Positions 26,135-36,255 of a stretch of 64,000 nucleotides of DNA are shown one piece after another; position 1 is the stretch's first letter; every line of letters starts with the position of its first letter. A model generated the notes under the pieces. The model saw only the letters and a list, made by a program, of their open reading frames with translations, made no database searches and was not told where the DNA came from. Source of the DNA: Candidatus Poribacteria bacterium. Lineage in GTDB: Bacteria; Poribacteria; WGA-4E; WGA-3G. The DNA lies in NCBI GenBank assembly GCA_958295945.1, contig OY282386.1, positions 1,364,001-1,428,000 of the forward strand, given 5' to 3'. The position numbers and the translations under genes are program-made.

Positions 26135-29100
26135 TTAATCCTCAACGACTTCAGCTTCCAGTTCCGGCAGTTCCTCTGGTAGTATTTCTGGTTCAGGTTC
26201 GTCATCAATAGCATCATAAGACACATTAAGTTCCTGCCATTCAGAGAATCCAGTTCCAGCAGGGATAAGTCGACCGAGGATTACGTTCTCCTTCAGACCT
26301 GTGAGCATATCAGTTTGTCCTTCAACAGCGGCATCGGTTAGAACTTTAGGTGTCTGTTGGAAACTCGCTGCGGAGATAAAACTATCCGTACTGAGCGATG
26401 CTTTACTGATACTCTGTAAGACAGGTTCTCCTGTAGCTGGAGTGCCATTTTCTTCTTCAACGCGTTTGTTTTCAGCGTGGAACTTGTGTCTAGTAACTTC
26501 ATCGTTCGCATAGAACGTTGTGTCGCCCACAGTAAGTATCCGGATCTTCTGGAGCATTTGTCGCACAATAACTTCAACGTGTTTATCGTTGATAGTGTTT
26601 GGTCCATACACAGTCTGTACCTCATCAACAAGATATGTCCAAAGTGCTTCTTCACCTTCCAGTGAATGTCCATTAAGAGTAGTCCTACCGATCTTAAGTA
26701 TATCGTGTGGATTGAGATATCCATCTGTCAACGGTTGACCCGCTTCAACCTGGTCCCCATCATCAACCCGTCTTTTCTCGTCTGGTATTGAATATAGACG
26801 GCTTTTCGTTGCCTCATCTACAATTCGGTATTGAGGTACACCAGCCTTCTGTCCAGTAAGTTGTAGTTGTCCATCAATCTCAGCAATTTCGGCAGCGTCT
26901 TCACGTTTCGGACGACGTGCTTCAAAGAGTTCAGTCACACGAGGAATACCAACAACGATGTCAAGGTTAGTGGATTTTTCGTGCAATTCTGCCAACGGAC
27001 TCTGTACGTTAACACTATCACCATCTTTCACAGAAACGGAGTAGCCTGCTGGAATAAGGTGAGATTTATGTCCACCATCTTTCATCAGTATTTCAATCCG
27101 AAATGTTTCGATTAGACCATCAACCACAACACCGGGATATTGTTCAAGGGCAGTGTTATATTCCCAATCTTTCAACTCTTGACCAATATCAAGCGTACAG
27201 TTGGGATGTAGAACTTTAGTAACTCGGTAAATATTCCGTGAAGTAGTTGATAATGCTTTCTTGTAGTCAGCATCACTGAGGATTTGATCTACTTTGACAT
27301 CGGTCTCTGGTTCATTGATTTTGATAACCTTATATACTCGTTCCGTATCAAATCCTTTATATAAGCGTTGACCGCGTTTGTATTCAGTTTCTTCAATCTG
27401 TTGTCCAGCGGAAAATGGACATTCCTCATGGTGTACAGCAAGAATATGATATACCAGCTTGAATTCAGGTGGTGGTGTATCCGTTTCTCTATGCTGTTTC
27501 ACGAGTGCTTTGTATTCAGTATCAGTTAGGACCTCTTCAGTATCTTCGCCATCTTGGACACGTATATGAAGTTTCTCAAAGTCAAAACCTTTGAAGTTAC
27601 GGCGATAGCGATTGGACTCAGATTGTGTGATGATTTCATCTTCAGGAACCGGAAAGTCTGGGTGATGTGATGCAACGACACGATAGAGGCGTTCAACTTC
27701 AAATGCCCCTTCATTTTTCTCCACATCCACTTCAAAACCGGGGTACTCTTTCAGTACTGCTTTTTTCTCAGTTTCAGTAAGCAGTTCTTCTGTGTCCAAC
27801 GGACATTCGGGATGATGTACAGCTGTAATTCTATATCTGAGTCGTTCTGCTGCAAAACCACTGAACTTATCCTGTAGAGTCTCTAAGTTTTCGTGATCGA
27901 TCAATTCAGCAAGCTTAAGCGGACATTCCGGATGGTTTACTTGTGTTACACGCAACAATTTCGCTGAGGGACGTTGGACTTCAAAAGTTTTATTTTCTTC
28001 CTGCACCTTCTGTAAGTCAGTGACACTATACTCTTGACCTTCAGATAGATCTATACCTGGACTGACATCTCTCACAGTATAGACAGGATCATCAAAATCA
28101 ATATGATGTTGACTTTCTTGTTCAACTGTAAGTAAATCCCCTTCCTTATACGTACAACTCTTGTCCGTAATAGACTGAATTTGGTACTTCATGGCTGCTG
28201 TAACATCTTTCTGTTGTTGCAGATATTCACTTTCGGTGAGGAGGTCCCCTTTGTTAGTTTGATAAACCCATTCACCCGTGAAAGGTCTGATTTTAACTTT
28301 CCATGCTTCCATTTCTGTTTCTGTCAACAAAACTCCTGTTTCCAGTGAAATTTCAGGATGTTTCACACTTTGAACACGGTACAGCGGTTCAGAAATTCGG
28401 AATAATGAATACTTATGTAGACACATGTTGTATTCTTTTTCAGTGAGGTACTGTCCCTCTTGCAATGAAAATTCATTGTCAGAATTTTCCTCAACAATTT
28501 CCGTTTTGTTTACTTTGATTACCTGAAAGACAATAGGTTCTACTTCAAACCCAGGGAAACGTTCAATGTTTTCCTGATATTGTCTTTCTGTGAGCAGTTC
28601 ATCGGGTTGCAGCTGACAATCAGGATGTTGTACAGTCTTGACCTTATATTTCGCTTGGTCAAGGTGTTCTGCGACCTTATCCACTATCCAAAGTCCATCT
28701 TTTTCATGGACAGTGCGTCCAGGAATAAAATCTCTAAACCGCACAGTTCCTGAAGATTTTGCAAGAATCTTACGGGCAAGACCTTCACTAACATCTTCAA
28801 CCACGCCCCCCGTATGGAACGTACGCATTGTCAACTGTGTACCGGGTTCACCAATAGATTGAGCAGCGATGATACCGATTGCTTCCCCTACGTTGACCCG
28901 TTGCCCCGAAGTTAAATCAGCACCGTAGCATTTTGCACAAACACCTTTTTCTGTTTCACATGTCAATATAGACCGGACACGAACACTTGGAACTTCAGCG
29001 TCTTCAATCCTCTGTGCTATCTGTGGACTAATGAAAGTATCACTTTCGACCAATATTTCCTCTGTAGTCGGATGTACTATAGGTTCAACCGTAACGCGTC

Positions 29101-31741
29101 CACTAATTTTAAAACTGATGGATCCAGCATCTGTAGTAAATTTGAGGATACCGTTCATAGTGCCGCAGTCATCTTCGGTAATCATAACATCTTGTGCGAC
29201 ATCAACAAGTTTCCGTGTAAGGTATCCGGAAGCGGCAGTTTTCATAGCCGTATCCACCAATCCTTTTCGTGACCCGTAGGTTGATGTGAAGTAATCAAGT
29301 ACATCTAAACCTTCGCGATATGAGGATTGTATCGGTGTGGATAAGATCTCACCGTCTTGTCTTGACTTCAATCCAACAATTGCACTGATCTGTGAGAACG
29401 GGTTTTTTCGTGCGCGTGCACCGCTGTCTGCCATCAGATGAACGGGACTAAATCCTTCTACCTCTTTCCCTTGTTCAACCAGATATGCTTTCGTTTCTGG
29501 CAGTACCGTGAATAACGACTCCCCAACTTCATTCACTGCGACAGACCATATTCGAATCTTTTCATTTTCAAATTCTTCCGCCTCAAGGTTGTCTTGCTCT
29601 TTGAGAAGATCAATCTGTTTTTGAGCATCCCTGAGAATCTTTTTCTTCGCTTCAGGTATCAAATAGTCTCTAATACCCGGAGAAATCCCACTCCGTGTAG
29701 CATATTCAAAACTAAGTTTCTGCAATCGATCTAATAGAGAAACAGTTTCAGCAGTACCAAGTTCATTGAAACACTGTTTGACAAGTTCTGACAGTCGTCT
29801 GCCACGTGCTTCCTCATTGAAAAATGGTAATTCAAGCTCTGATACTTCATCCTCCCATGAGAGTGAGACGGTTCCGTTTGTGTGAGGCAGGACTTCATTG
29901 AATATTACGCGTCCCACAGTAGTGAGAATCGGTTCACGATGTTCTTTGAAAAACAGCACAACAGAATCATGGAGTTTGATCGTGCCGCACCCGTGTGCGT
30001 GTGTAACCTGATCAAGTGTTGTAAAACGTCTTCTTGCCCAAGTTTCGCTTTCTAATGATGCGAATACATTGTCTTTATCGGAGTCTTCAACATAAGCGGC
30101 GTGTAGTTTTTCTGCTCGTTCTCTGTGCTCGGGAAGTTCTTTTGTAAGAAAACTTGCGCCTAAAATCATGTCAAGTTCGGGAACTGCAATAGGTTCGCCA
30201 TGGGAAGGTTTTAGGATATTCCCACTACTGAGCAGCAGCATCTTCGCCTCAGTGCGTGCCTCAATAGACAGCGGTACATGAACAGCCATCTGGTCGCCAT
30301 CAAAATCGGCATTAAACGCCTTACACACAAGTGGAGGAATTCGTATGGATTTTCCCTCAACCAGCACCGGCATAAATGCCTGAATTCCAAGGCGATGAAG
30401 TGTTGGTGGACGATTTAAGAGTACTGGATGGTCAGCGATGACTTCCTCCAACGCTTCCCATACAGGTGAATCAGGTGTAACGTGGTCAGTCAAGTTCTTA
30501 CCACGTTTTATCGTCTGGGCATCCCCCGCTGCCATCAGTTTCTCAATAATGAATGGTTTGAATAATTCCACAGCCATTAATTTGGGTATACCACACTGAT
30601 GCAGTTCTAATTCAGGACCGACGACAATCACACTTCTGCCAGAATAGTCCACCCGTTTTCCGAGTAAGTTTTGACGGAAACGTCCGACTTTACCTTTAAG
30701 AATGTCAGATAAAGATTTTAGAGCGCGTTTACCCGGCCCGGTAACTTTGCGTCCATGTCTTCCGTTGTCCAAAAACGCATCAACAGATTCTTGAAGCATA
30801 CGTTTTTCATTACGGAGGATGACTTCTGGGGAACGGAGATCAATTAGTTTCTGTAGACGATTGTTCCTATTTATAACGCGGCGATATAAATCGTTCAGGT
30901 CACTTGTTGCGAATCTTCCACCCTCTAATGATACTAATGGACGTAGATCGGGACTAATCACTGGAAGCACTTCAAGAATCATCCAATCGGGTTGCATGCT
31001 TGCTTTTTCAAAACCAGCAACCATCTTGAGTTGTTTTGAGAGTTTAACTTTTTTCTGATGACTTGAAGTCTGCTCAAGTTCCTCTCTAAATTTATCGACA
31101 TCTTCAGGTAGATCAATATTTCGCAGGAGTTCCTGAATTGCTTCAGCACCTGTTCCAGCTTTAAAGGTATCTGGGAATTCGCGTTGCTTTGCTATTACAT
31201 CCGCTTCTGTGAGAATATCTTTCTCAACTAAACCACAACTTTCATCAGTTACCTCTGTGACAATAAAGGCTTCGAAATAGAGCACTCTCTCTACTTGGCG
31301 TGATGCGAGTTCCAAAAATGTTCCGAGTCGGGATGGTATCCCTTTGAAAAACCATATATGAGAAACAGGTGTCGCAAGTTTTATGTAACCGAGTCGTTCT
31401 CTTCTGACCTGAGATTTTGTGACTTCAACACCACACTGATCACAAATTAGTCCTTTATGCTTAATCCGTTTGTACTTGCCGCAACTGCACTCAAAATCTT
31501 TCTGTGGACCAAATGTAGCTTCACAGAATAGACCTTGCTGCTCTGGACGAAAACTGCGATAATTAATCGTTTCAGCTTTTTTGATTTCGCCGCAATCACA
31601 AGTACCTTTTTCTACACACGTCCAAACATCGTTTGCCGGATTCCGTCGCTTACAAGATGTGCGCTTTGCCCAATCTTTTATCTGATCAGGGGAGGCGATA
31701 CTAATAGATATACGATTAAATCGATTTTCTTTGTCTGCCAT
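26135..31741 (-). CDS. rpoC: DNA-directed RNA polymerase beta' subunit with a giant repeat-filled trigger-loop insertion
   Basis: The 1868-aa protein has the N-terminal zinc ribbon (CDCGEIKK, CSCGKYKRIKHKGLICDQCG), the DNA-binding region GKRVDYSGRSVIVVGPEL, the catalytic NADFDGD (residues 477-483), the second zinc site (LTCETEKGVCAKCYGADL) and the trigger-loop start EPGTQLTMRTFHTGG (Met at 972). The second trigger helix GIPRVTELFEARRPK begins only at 1598. About 610 residues lie between, the position of SI3 in Gammaproteobacteria and Cyanobacteria. The insert has SBHM-like flanks (SSGTVRFRDFIPGRTV; PAGYSVSVKDGDSVNVQSPL) around a repeat block at 1032-1544. The conserved core after the insert is normal, so the gene should be functional. 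AAGGAGAAG precedes the ATG. It is 123 nt after rpoB. Confidence 0.95.
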   Translation of the reverse strand: MADKENRFNRISISIASPDQIKDWAKRTSCKRRNPANDVWTCVEKGTCDCGEIKKAETINYRSFRPEQQGLFCEATFGPQKDFECSCGKYKRIKHKGLICDQCGVEVTKSQVRRERLGYIKLATPVSHIWFFKGIPSRLGTFLELASRQVERVLYFEAFIVTEVTDESCGLVEKDILTEADVIAKQREFPDTFKAGTGAEAIQELLRNIDLPEDVDKFREELEQTSSHQKKVKLSKQLKMVAGFEKASMQPDWMILEVLPVISPDLRPLVSLEGGRFATSDLNDLYRRVINRNNRLQKLIDLRSPEVILRNEKRMLQESVDAFLDNGRHGRKVTGPGKRALKSLSDILKGKVGRFRQNLLGKRVDYSGRSVIVVGPELELHQCGIPKLMAVELFKPFIIEKLMAAGDAQTIKRGKNLTDHVTPDSPVWEALEEVIADHPVLLNRPPTLHRLGIQAFMPVLVEGKSIRIPPLVCKAFNADFDGDQMAVHVPLSIEARTEAKMLLLSSGNILKPSHGEPIAVPELDMILGASFLTKELPEHRERAEKLHAAYVEDSDKDNVFASLESETWARRRFTTLDQVTHAHGCGTIKLHDSVVLFFKEHREPILTTVGRVIFNEVLPHTNGTVSLSWEDEVSELELPFFNEEARGRRLSELVKQCFNELGTAETVSLLDRLQKLSFEYATRSGISPGIRDYLIPEAKKKILRDAQKQIDLLKEQDNLEAEEFENEKIRIWSVAVNEVGESLFTVLPETKAYLVEQGKEVEGFSPVHLMADSGARARKNPFSQISAIVGLKSRQDGEILSTPIQSSYREGLDVLDYFTSTYGSRKGLVDTAMKTAASGYLTRKLVDVAQDVMITEDDCGTMNGILKFTTDAGSISFKISGRVTVEPIVHPTTEEILVESDTFISPQIAQRIEDAEVPSVRVRSILTCETEKGVCAKCYGADLTSGQRVNVGEAIGIIAAQSIGEPGTQLTMRTFHTGGVVEDVSEGLARKILAKSSGTVRFRDFIPGRTVHEKDGLWIVDKVAEHLDQAKYKVKTVQHPDCQLQPDELLTERQYQENIERFPGFEVEPIVFQVIKVNKTEIVEENSDNEFSLQEGQYLTEKEYNMCLHKYSLFRISEPLYRVQSVKHPEISLETGVLLTETEMEAWKVKIRPFTGEWVYQTNKGDLLTESEYLQQQKDVTAAMKYQIQSITDKSCTYKEGDLLTVEQESQHHIDFDDPVYTVRDVSPGIDLSEGQEYSVTDLQKVQEENKTFEVQRPSAKLLRVTQVNHPECPLKLAELIDHENLETLQDKFSGFAAERLRYRITAVHHPECPLDTEELLTETEKKAVLKEYPGFEVDVEKNEGAFEVERLYRVVASHHPDFPVPEDEIITQSESNRYRRNFKGFDFEKLHIRVQDGEDTEEVLTDTEYKALVKQHRETDTPPPEFKLVYHILAVHHEECPFSAGQQIEETEYKRGQRLYKGFDTERVYKVIKINEPETDVKVDQILSDADYKKALSTTSRNIYRVTKVLHPNCTLDIGQELKDWEYNTALEQYPGVVVDGLIETFRIEILMKDGGHKSHLIPAGYSVSVKDGDSVNVQSPLAELHEKSTNLDIVVGIPRVTELFEARRPKREDAAEIAEIDGQLQLTGQKAGVPQYRIVDEATKSRLYSIPDEKRRVDDGDQVEAGQPLTDGYLNPHDILKIGRTTLNGHSLEGEEALWTYLVDEVQTVYGPNTINDKHVEVIVRQMLQKIRILTVGDTTFYANDEVTRHKFHAENKRVEEENGTPATGEPVLQSISKASLSTDSFISAASFQQTPKVLTDAAVEGQTDMLTGLKENVILGRLIPAGTGFSEWQELNVSYDAIDDEPEPEILPEELPELEAEVVED
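27110..28648 (-). repeat. Block of about 13 degenerate 35-45-aa repeats inside RpoC (residues 1032-1544)
   Basis: Units share a pattern of hydrophobic-Y-x-V-x-x-V-x-H-P-E-C-x-L, an acidic turn, LLTE-x-E-Y, then a charged helix ending YPGFEVE. Examples: YKVKTVQHPDCQLQPDELLT (1032), LRYRITAVHHPECPLDTEEL, YRVVASHHPDFPVPEDEIIT and YRVTKVLHPNCTLDIGQELK. Some units lose the HPEC part or the helix. The DNA is too diverged to be seen as a nucleotide repeat, so the array is old and kept as protein. Confidence 0.85.
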
Positions 31742-31789
31742 TCTTTCTTCTCCTTCATTATGATTGTGGAAATGGTTCTCGGCAGTAAA

Positions 31790-31848
31790 CTATCAGTTTT
31801 CATAAAAGAGATGTGATTTTGAACAATTCTCTTTACGAAAACCGATAG
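31790..31848 (-). promoter_or_regulatory. Long stem-loop between rpoB and rpoC
   Basis: CTATCAGTTTTCATAAAAGA (from 31790) is almost fully complementary to TCTCTTTACGAAAACCGATAG (31828-31848), giving a stem of about 20 bp and a 16-nt loop. No T-run follows on the minus strand, so it is not an intrinsic terminator. It may be an RNase III-type processing site or stability element separating the rpoB and rpoC messages. Confidence 0.6.
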
Positions 31849-31864
31849 TCACTTTAGTCTCAAA

Positions 31865-34800
31865 CTATTCGGAATCGTCCATATCCCAGGTGAGTTTTAG
31901 GGGTGGTTCATCCTCTATGGGTTCCATTGTATCCAATGTATGTAAAAGTGGAAAGTCTGTATCACCGAGTCGGCTTTGATCTGAGTCTACATCAGCAGGA
32001 TCGCCTTCGGTCAACTCTACATTTAAGCCTAAACTTTGCAGTTCTCGGACCAACACATTGAATGATTCAGGTGTGCCGGGTTTCATTGGGCTCTGTCCTT
32101 TTACTATTGACTCATAGATTTTTGTTCTGCCTTTAACATCATCGGATTTGATAGTCAACATCTCTTGTAATGTATGTGCGGCACCGTAAGCTTCCAATGC
32201 CCATACCTCCATTTCACCGAGACGTTGCCCCCCATGTTGTGCTTTTCCACCGAGGGGTTGCTGTGTTACCAATGAATAAGGACCGGTTGATCGCGCATGC
32301 ATCTTATCCGCTACAAGGTGGTTTAACTTTAGGAAATATACATAACCGACTGTGACTTCCTGTCCAAATGAATCACCAGTTCGACCATCATATAAAACAC
32401 TTTTTCCAGTCTTTCTGACGTTTTCAGGTAAGTCTGTTTTCGCTAACATGTCAAATACCTCAGTCTCTGTAGCACCATCAAACACGGGTGATGCAATATG
32501 CATATTGAGTTCCTTACAGGCTAAACCTAAATGAATCTCAAGGATTTGCCCAACATTCATCCGAGAAGGCACGCCGAGAGGATTTAACACTATATCAACA
32601 GGAGTTCCATCTGGTAGGTATGGCATATCTTCTTCAGGTAGAATCTGTGCGACGACACCTTTGTTTCCATAACGTCCAGCCATTTTATCACCGATGGAAA
32701 TAGGTCGACGGCTTGCCACATAAACTTTTACAAGTTTCAGGACGCCAGGTTTCAATTCTTCACCCGCTTCAAGTTTTTCTAATGCGGCATCTTTTTCCTG
32801 TGTATATACGTCAATTCTCCCTTTAGCGATATCTTGTAGACTTTGGATATATGCAGTGGCATCCGCATCAGTGACTTGCAGCCCTTCAAGTTCACTTTGC
32901 GAAAGTCCAGTTAAATATTCACGATTCAATGCATTACCAGCTTCCAACTGCTGGGGAGTATCTGCGTTTTCCGTATCTTCGCTGTTATTATCAATCCCAA
33001 TTGTTGTTGGATAAGCAAGTTCTTTGTTGACTAAAGTCTCTCGCATCTCTTCTGTTAGACGTTCAGCAATCTGTTGACACTGTTCCTGCCATGTCTGCTG
33101 AATTTGTTTCCTAAGATTATCTTGATGCAAAGCAGTTCGCTCACTGTTCGGAGTGGCTTGTCGAGAAAACACCTTTACATCTATGACAACACCTTCAACG
33201 CCAGGGCGGGTATAGGCGGATGCATCTTTGACCTCTTTAACTTTTTCACCGAAAATTGCTCGTAGGAGTTTCTCTTCAGGACCGTATTCTGCTTCACCTT
33301 TCGGGGAGATTTTGCCGACAAGAATACTACCTGTTCCGACGACACTCCCTATACGAATGACACCTTCTTCATCAAGTTGTGCGAGACTACGAGTGGACAT
33401 GTTTGGAATATCGCGTGTAATCTCCTCGTCCCCCATTTTCGTTTGTCGAGCAGCAACTTCAAATTCTTCAATATGGATAGAGGTAAAAGTATCGTTCTTA
33501 ATGAGCGATTCACTAATGAGAATAGAGTCTTCAAAGTTATGTCCGCCCCACGGCATATACGCACAAAGGATATTTCTTCCGAGTGCAAGTTCACCACCCT
33601 CAGTAGAAGTGCCATCGGCAATCACATCACCTTTTTCTATAACATCACCGATTTCTACACGTGGACGTTGGTGGATACATGTGCCGCTGTTACTGCGTTT
33701 AAAGTTTTTCAGTTTATAAACATCATACCCCATTTCACTGAATGTGTGCTCACCTTCTTCAAGATGAAGTGCTTGCCCTGTGCGGATCAAGATTTCTTCA
33801 GCATCAACACTTGTGACAACACCACCACTGTGTGCGACTACCATAGCATTTGCATCCCGTGCTGCCCGATGTTCCATGCCTGTGCCAACCCAAGGTGCTT
33901 CTGGTGAGATTAATGGGACGGCTTGGCGTTGGTGGTTTGCCCCCATTAGTGCGCGGTTCGCATCTTCATGTTCTAAGAAGGGAACGAGTGCGGCAGAAAC
34001 CCCGACAATCTGTTGTGGGGCAATCCCGATATAGTCAATATCTGAAATTTCGCGTTCAATCACTTCTTCACCTTTGCGGCTCCGTAGAATTTTTGCTCTG
34101 CTGCCTTTTGTAATGGCATCTGCGGGGGCAATATTATATTTGTCCTCCGCATCAGCGGTTAAATATTCTACATCTTTCGTAACTTTTCCGTTACGTATAG
34201 CACGATATGGTGTTTCTAAGAATCCATACGGATTGACCCGCGCAAATGTGGCTAACGACACGATGAGTCCAATAGAAGGACCTTCAGGAGTCTCTAATGG
34301 ACAGACGCGTCCATAGTGAGTCCGATGGACATCTCGCACGGCTGCGGTTGCCCGGTCACGGTGCAGTCCACCAGGACCAATCGCGGAAATACGACGTTTA
34401 TGCGTGAGTTCATCCAACGGATTGATCTGTTGCATGAATTGCGATAGTTGGTTAGAACCGAAAAACTCCCGGAGTGACATAATGAGTGGTTTAGGATTGA
34501 CTAAGTTCTTAGGATTCTTTAGCTGCGCATCGGTCGTTGTGCTAAGTTTTTCACGTGCTGCACGACGCATCTGCAACAACGCAATTCGAAACTGATTTTC
34601 AAGCAGCTCACCTATGACACGCACCCGTCTGTTACCCAGATGATCCAAGTCATCTACAGGCCGGAGTCCGTTGCGTATGTCCATCAGATATTTCAGTGTG
34701 GAAGCAATATCTTCTCTTCGTAGCACCCGCATATCTTCAGATGGCATCTCATCAGATTCATCCTGATAAACTGGTAGGTCTCCGAGTTTTGTATTAATCT

Positions 34801-35890
34801 TGTATCTACCGACAGTACCTAAATCGTAACGTGCGCCATCAAAAAATAGACGTTCCAAACATGTTGATGCTGCTTCGCGGGTTGGCGAATCCCCCGGTCT
34901 CAATGTGCGAAAAATCTCAACAAGTGCTTTTTCTTGTAGCGTGTCACCTGCACTTGTCTTTACCGTATCGCGTGAGAGCGTATTTCGCAAAAAGCGTAAC
35001 TCTTGCTCATCCGATTCCACTAATACTTCAACTTCTGATACTTGAGCTTCCACCAGTCTGTCAAATTCTATTTCAGATAATTTCGTATTAGCTTCAAGTA
35101 GAATTTCACCTATATTAGTATCAACAGCATTTTCAGCGATAACACGTCCAATGACATCCTGCGTTAATTTGACATTTTCTGTGTTACCAAAAAGTTTTAG
35201 GATTTCTGCATCTGTTTGCCATCCGAGTGCACGTAATAACACAGTAACCAATAGTTTTTTCTTTCGGTCAAGTCTGACATGAATGCAATCCTTTGAATCG
35301 AATTCAAACTCTATCCATGCCCCGCGGTATGGAATAATCTGGCCTGTGGGGAGTTTCTGCACGCTTGATGCATGCGATTTATCAAGAAAAATTACACCAG
35401 GCGAACGTTGTAATTGATTGACAATCACACGCTCGGAACCATTGACAATAAATGTTCCATTTTCAGTCATTAACGGGATATCGCCAAGATAGACCTCCGA
35501 TTCGGTAATGTCTAATACCCGGGTCTGTCCTGTGTCTTCATCCTTTTCCCGTTCAACACACATCAGTCGTGCTTGTAATCGCCCCTGATAGTTTAGACCC
35601 CGTGCTTGGCAATCCATAAGATCATGTGTCGGTGGACTGAGTGTGTAACTAACAAATTCAAGGCTTGTGGTTTCTTTAAAGTCATAAATCGGAAAAACTT
35701 CTTTGAACAATGCCTGTAGACCTTTTGTTTCGCGTTCATCTTCTGGCACATCACGCTGCATAAATGAAGCATAGGAACGCTTTTGTGTCTCAATTAAGTC
35801 AGGCAGTTCAAGGACCGTGGGGGTTTTAGCAAAGGAGACGCGCTGTCGTAACGAAGCAGGACTTCCATTAGATTTAATTTTTTTGGGCAT
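31865..35890 (-). CDS. rpoB: DNA-directed RNA polymerase beta subunit
   Basis: The 1341-aa protein carries the fork-loop and rifampicin region FFGSNQLSQFMQQINPLDEL then THKRRISAIGPGG, the motif HYGRVCPLETPEGPSIGLI, the switch and clamp region GDKMAGRYGNKGVVAQILPE, and the C-terminal GGQRLGEMEVWALEAYGAA. In the rifampicin pocket Gln487 stands where E. coli has Asp516, and Asp493 where E. coli has Ser522. AAGGTG precedes the start. The gene begins the rpoBC unit; no rplJ/rplL genes lie upstream in the window, where they are found in most bacteria. A central linker (AYPTTIGIDNNSEDTENADT...) is a small lineage-specific insert in the beta flap-adjacent helices. Confidence 0.96.
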   Translation of the reverse strand: MPKKIKSNGSPASLRQRVSFAKTPTVLELPDLIETQKRSYASFMQRDVPEDERETKGLQALFKEVFPIYDFKETTSLEFVSYTLSPPTHDLMDCQARGLNYQGRLQARLMCVEREKDEDTGQTRVLDITESEVYLGDIPLMTENGTFIVNGSERVIVNQLQRSPGVIFLDKSHASSVQKLPTGQIIPYRGAWIEFEFDSKDCIHVRLDRKKKLLVTVLLRALGWQTDAEILKLFGNTENVKLTQDVIGRVIAENAVDTNIGEILLEANTKLSEIEFDRLVEAQVSEVEVLVESDEQELRFLRNTLSRDTVKTSAGDTLQEKALVEIFRTLRPGDSPTREAASTCLERLFFDGARYDLGTVGRYKINTKLGDLPVYQDESDEMPSEDMRVLRREDIASTLKYLMDIRNGLRPVDDLDHLGNRRVRVIGELLENQFRIALLQMRRAAREKLSTTTDAQLKNPKNLVNPKPLIMSLREFFGSNQLSQFMQQINPLDELTHKRRISAIGPGGLHRDRATAAVRDVHRTHYGRVCPLETPEGPSIGLIVSLATFARVNPYGFLETPYRAIRNGKVTKDVEYLTADAEDKYNIAPADAITKGSRAKILRSRKGEEVIEREISDIDYIGIAPQQIVGVSAALVPFLEHEDANRALMGANHQRQAVPLISPEAPWVGTGMEHRAARDANAMVVAHSGGVVTSVDAEEILIRTGQALHLEEGEHTFSEMGYDVYKLKNFKRSNSGTCIHQRPRVEIGDVIEKGDVIADGTSTEGGELALGRNILCAYMPWGGHNFEDSILISESLIKNDTFTSIHIEEFEVAARQTKMGDEEITRDIPNMSTRSLAQLDEEGVIRIGSVVGTGSILVGKISPKGEAEYGPEEKLLRAIFGEKVKEVKDASAYTRPGVEGVVIDVKVFSRQATPNSERTALHQDNLRKQIQQTWQEQCQQIAERLTEEMRETLVNKELAYPTTIGIDNNSEDTENADTPQQLEAGNALNREYLTGLSQSELEGLQVTDADATAYIQSLQDIAKGRIDVYTQEKDAALEKLEAGEELKPGVLKLVKVYVASRRPISIGDKMAGRYGNKGVVAQILPEEDMPYLPDGTPVDIVLNPLGVPSRMNVGQILEIHLGLACKELNMHIASPVFDGATETEVFDMLAKTDLPENVRKTGKSVLYDGRTGDSFGQEVTVGYVYFLKLNHLVADKMHARSTGPYSLVTQQPLGGKAQHGGQRLGEMEVWALEAYGAAHTLQEMLTIKSDDVKGRTKIYESIVKGQSPMKPGTPESFNVLVRELQSLGLNVELTEGDPADVDSDQSRLGDTDFPLLHTLDTMEPIEDEPPLKLTWDMDDSE

Positions 35891-36255
35891 ATATATTCAC
35901 CTTGCAAGGTAGCGGATGGATTGAAGGTTTTAACGACTGGACTTCAGTTTCAAACGAGTTGACAGAGAATTCTACTGCAATTAACAGAAAAGAGGGTGAT
36001 TCCTACACAATTGAAACTCAGTGTTTCTTGACAGATGTTCTTCACATATTAAAGCATGCTATGATGATATACAAATAGGATTGACACAACTTTCACGATT
36101 TGTTCAATAATTTTGACTATAACGGTGTAATTATCAGCAGCATTCTGAGTTTGCCAGCGCGTTTACAAAGCACCCTACCGTTTTGTCCGTAAGTCCTGAT
36201 ACTGTATTGCGAATGGCGTCCTCAATGGAGTAGTATGTGAATTGAATAACCTAAT
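35891..36255. other. Upstream region of rpoB, no gene
   Basis: Ribosomal protein genes expected before rpoB are absent. AT-rich; it presumably carries the rpoBC promoter, but no convincing -35/-10 pair is visible on the minus strand. Confidence 0.4.
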
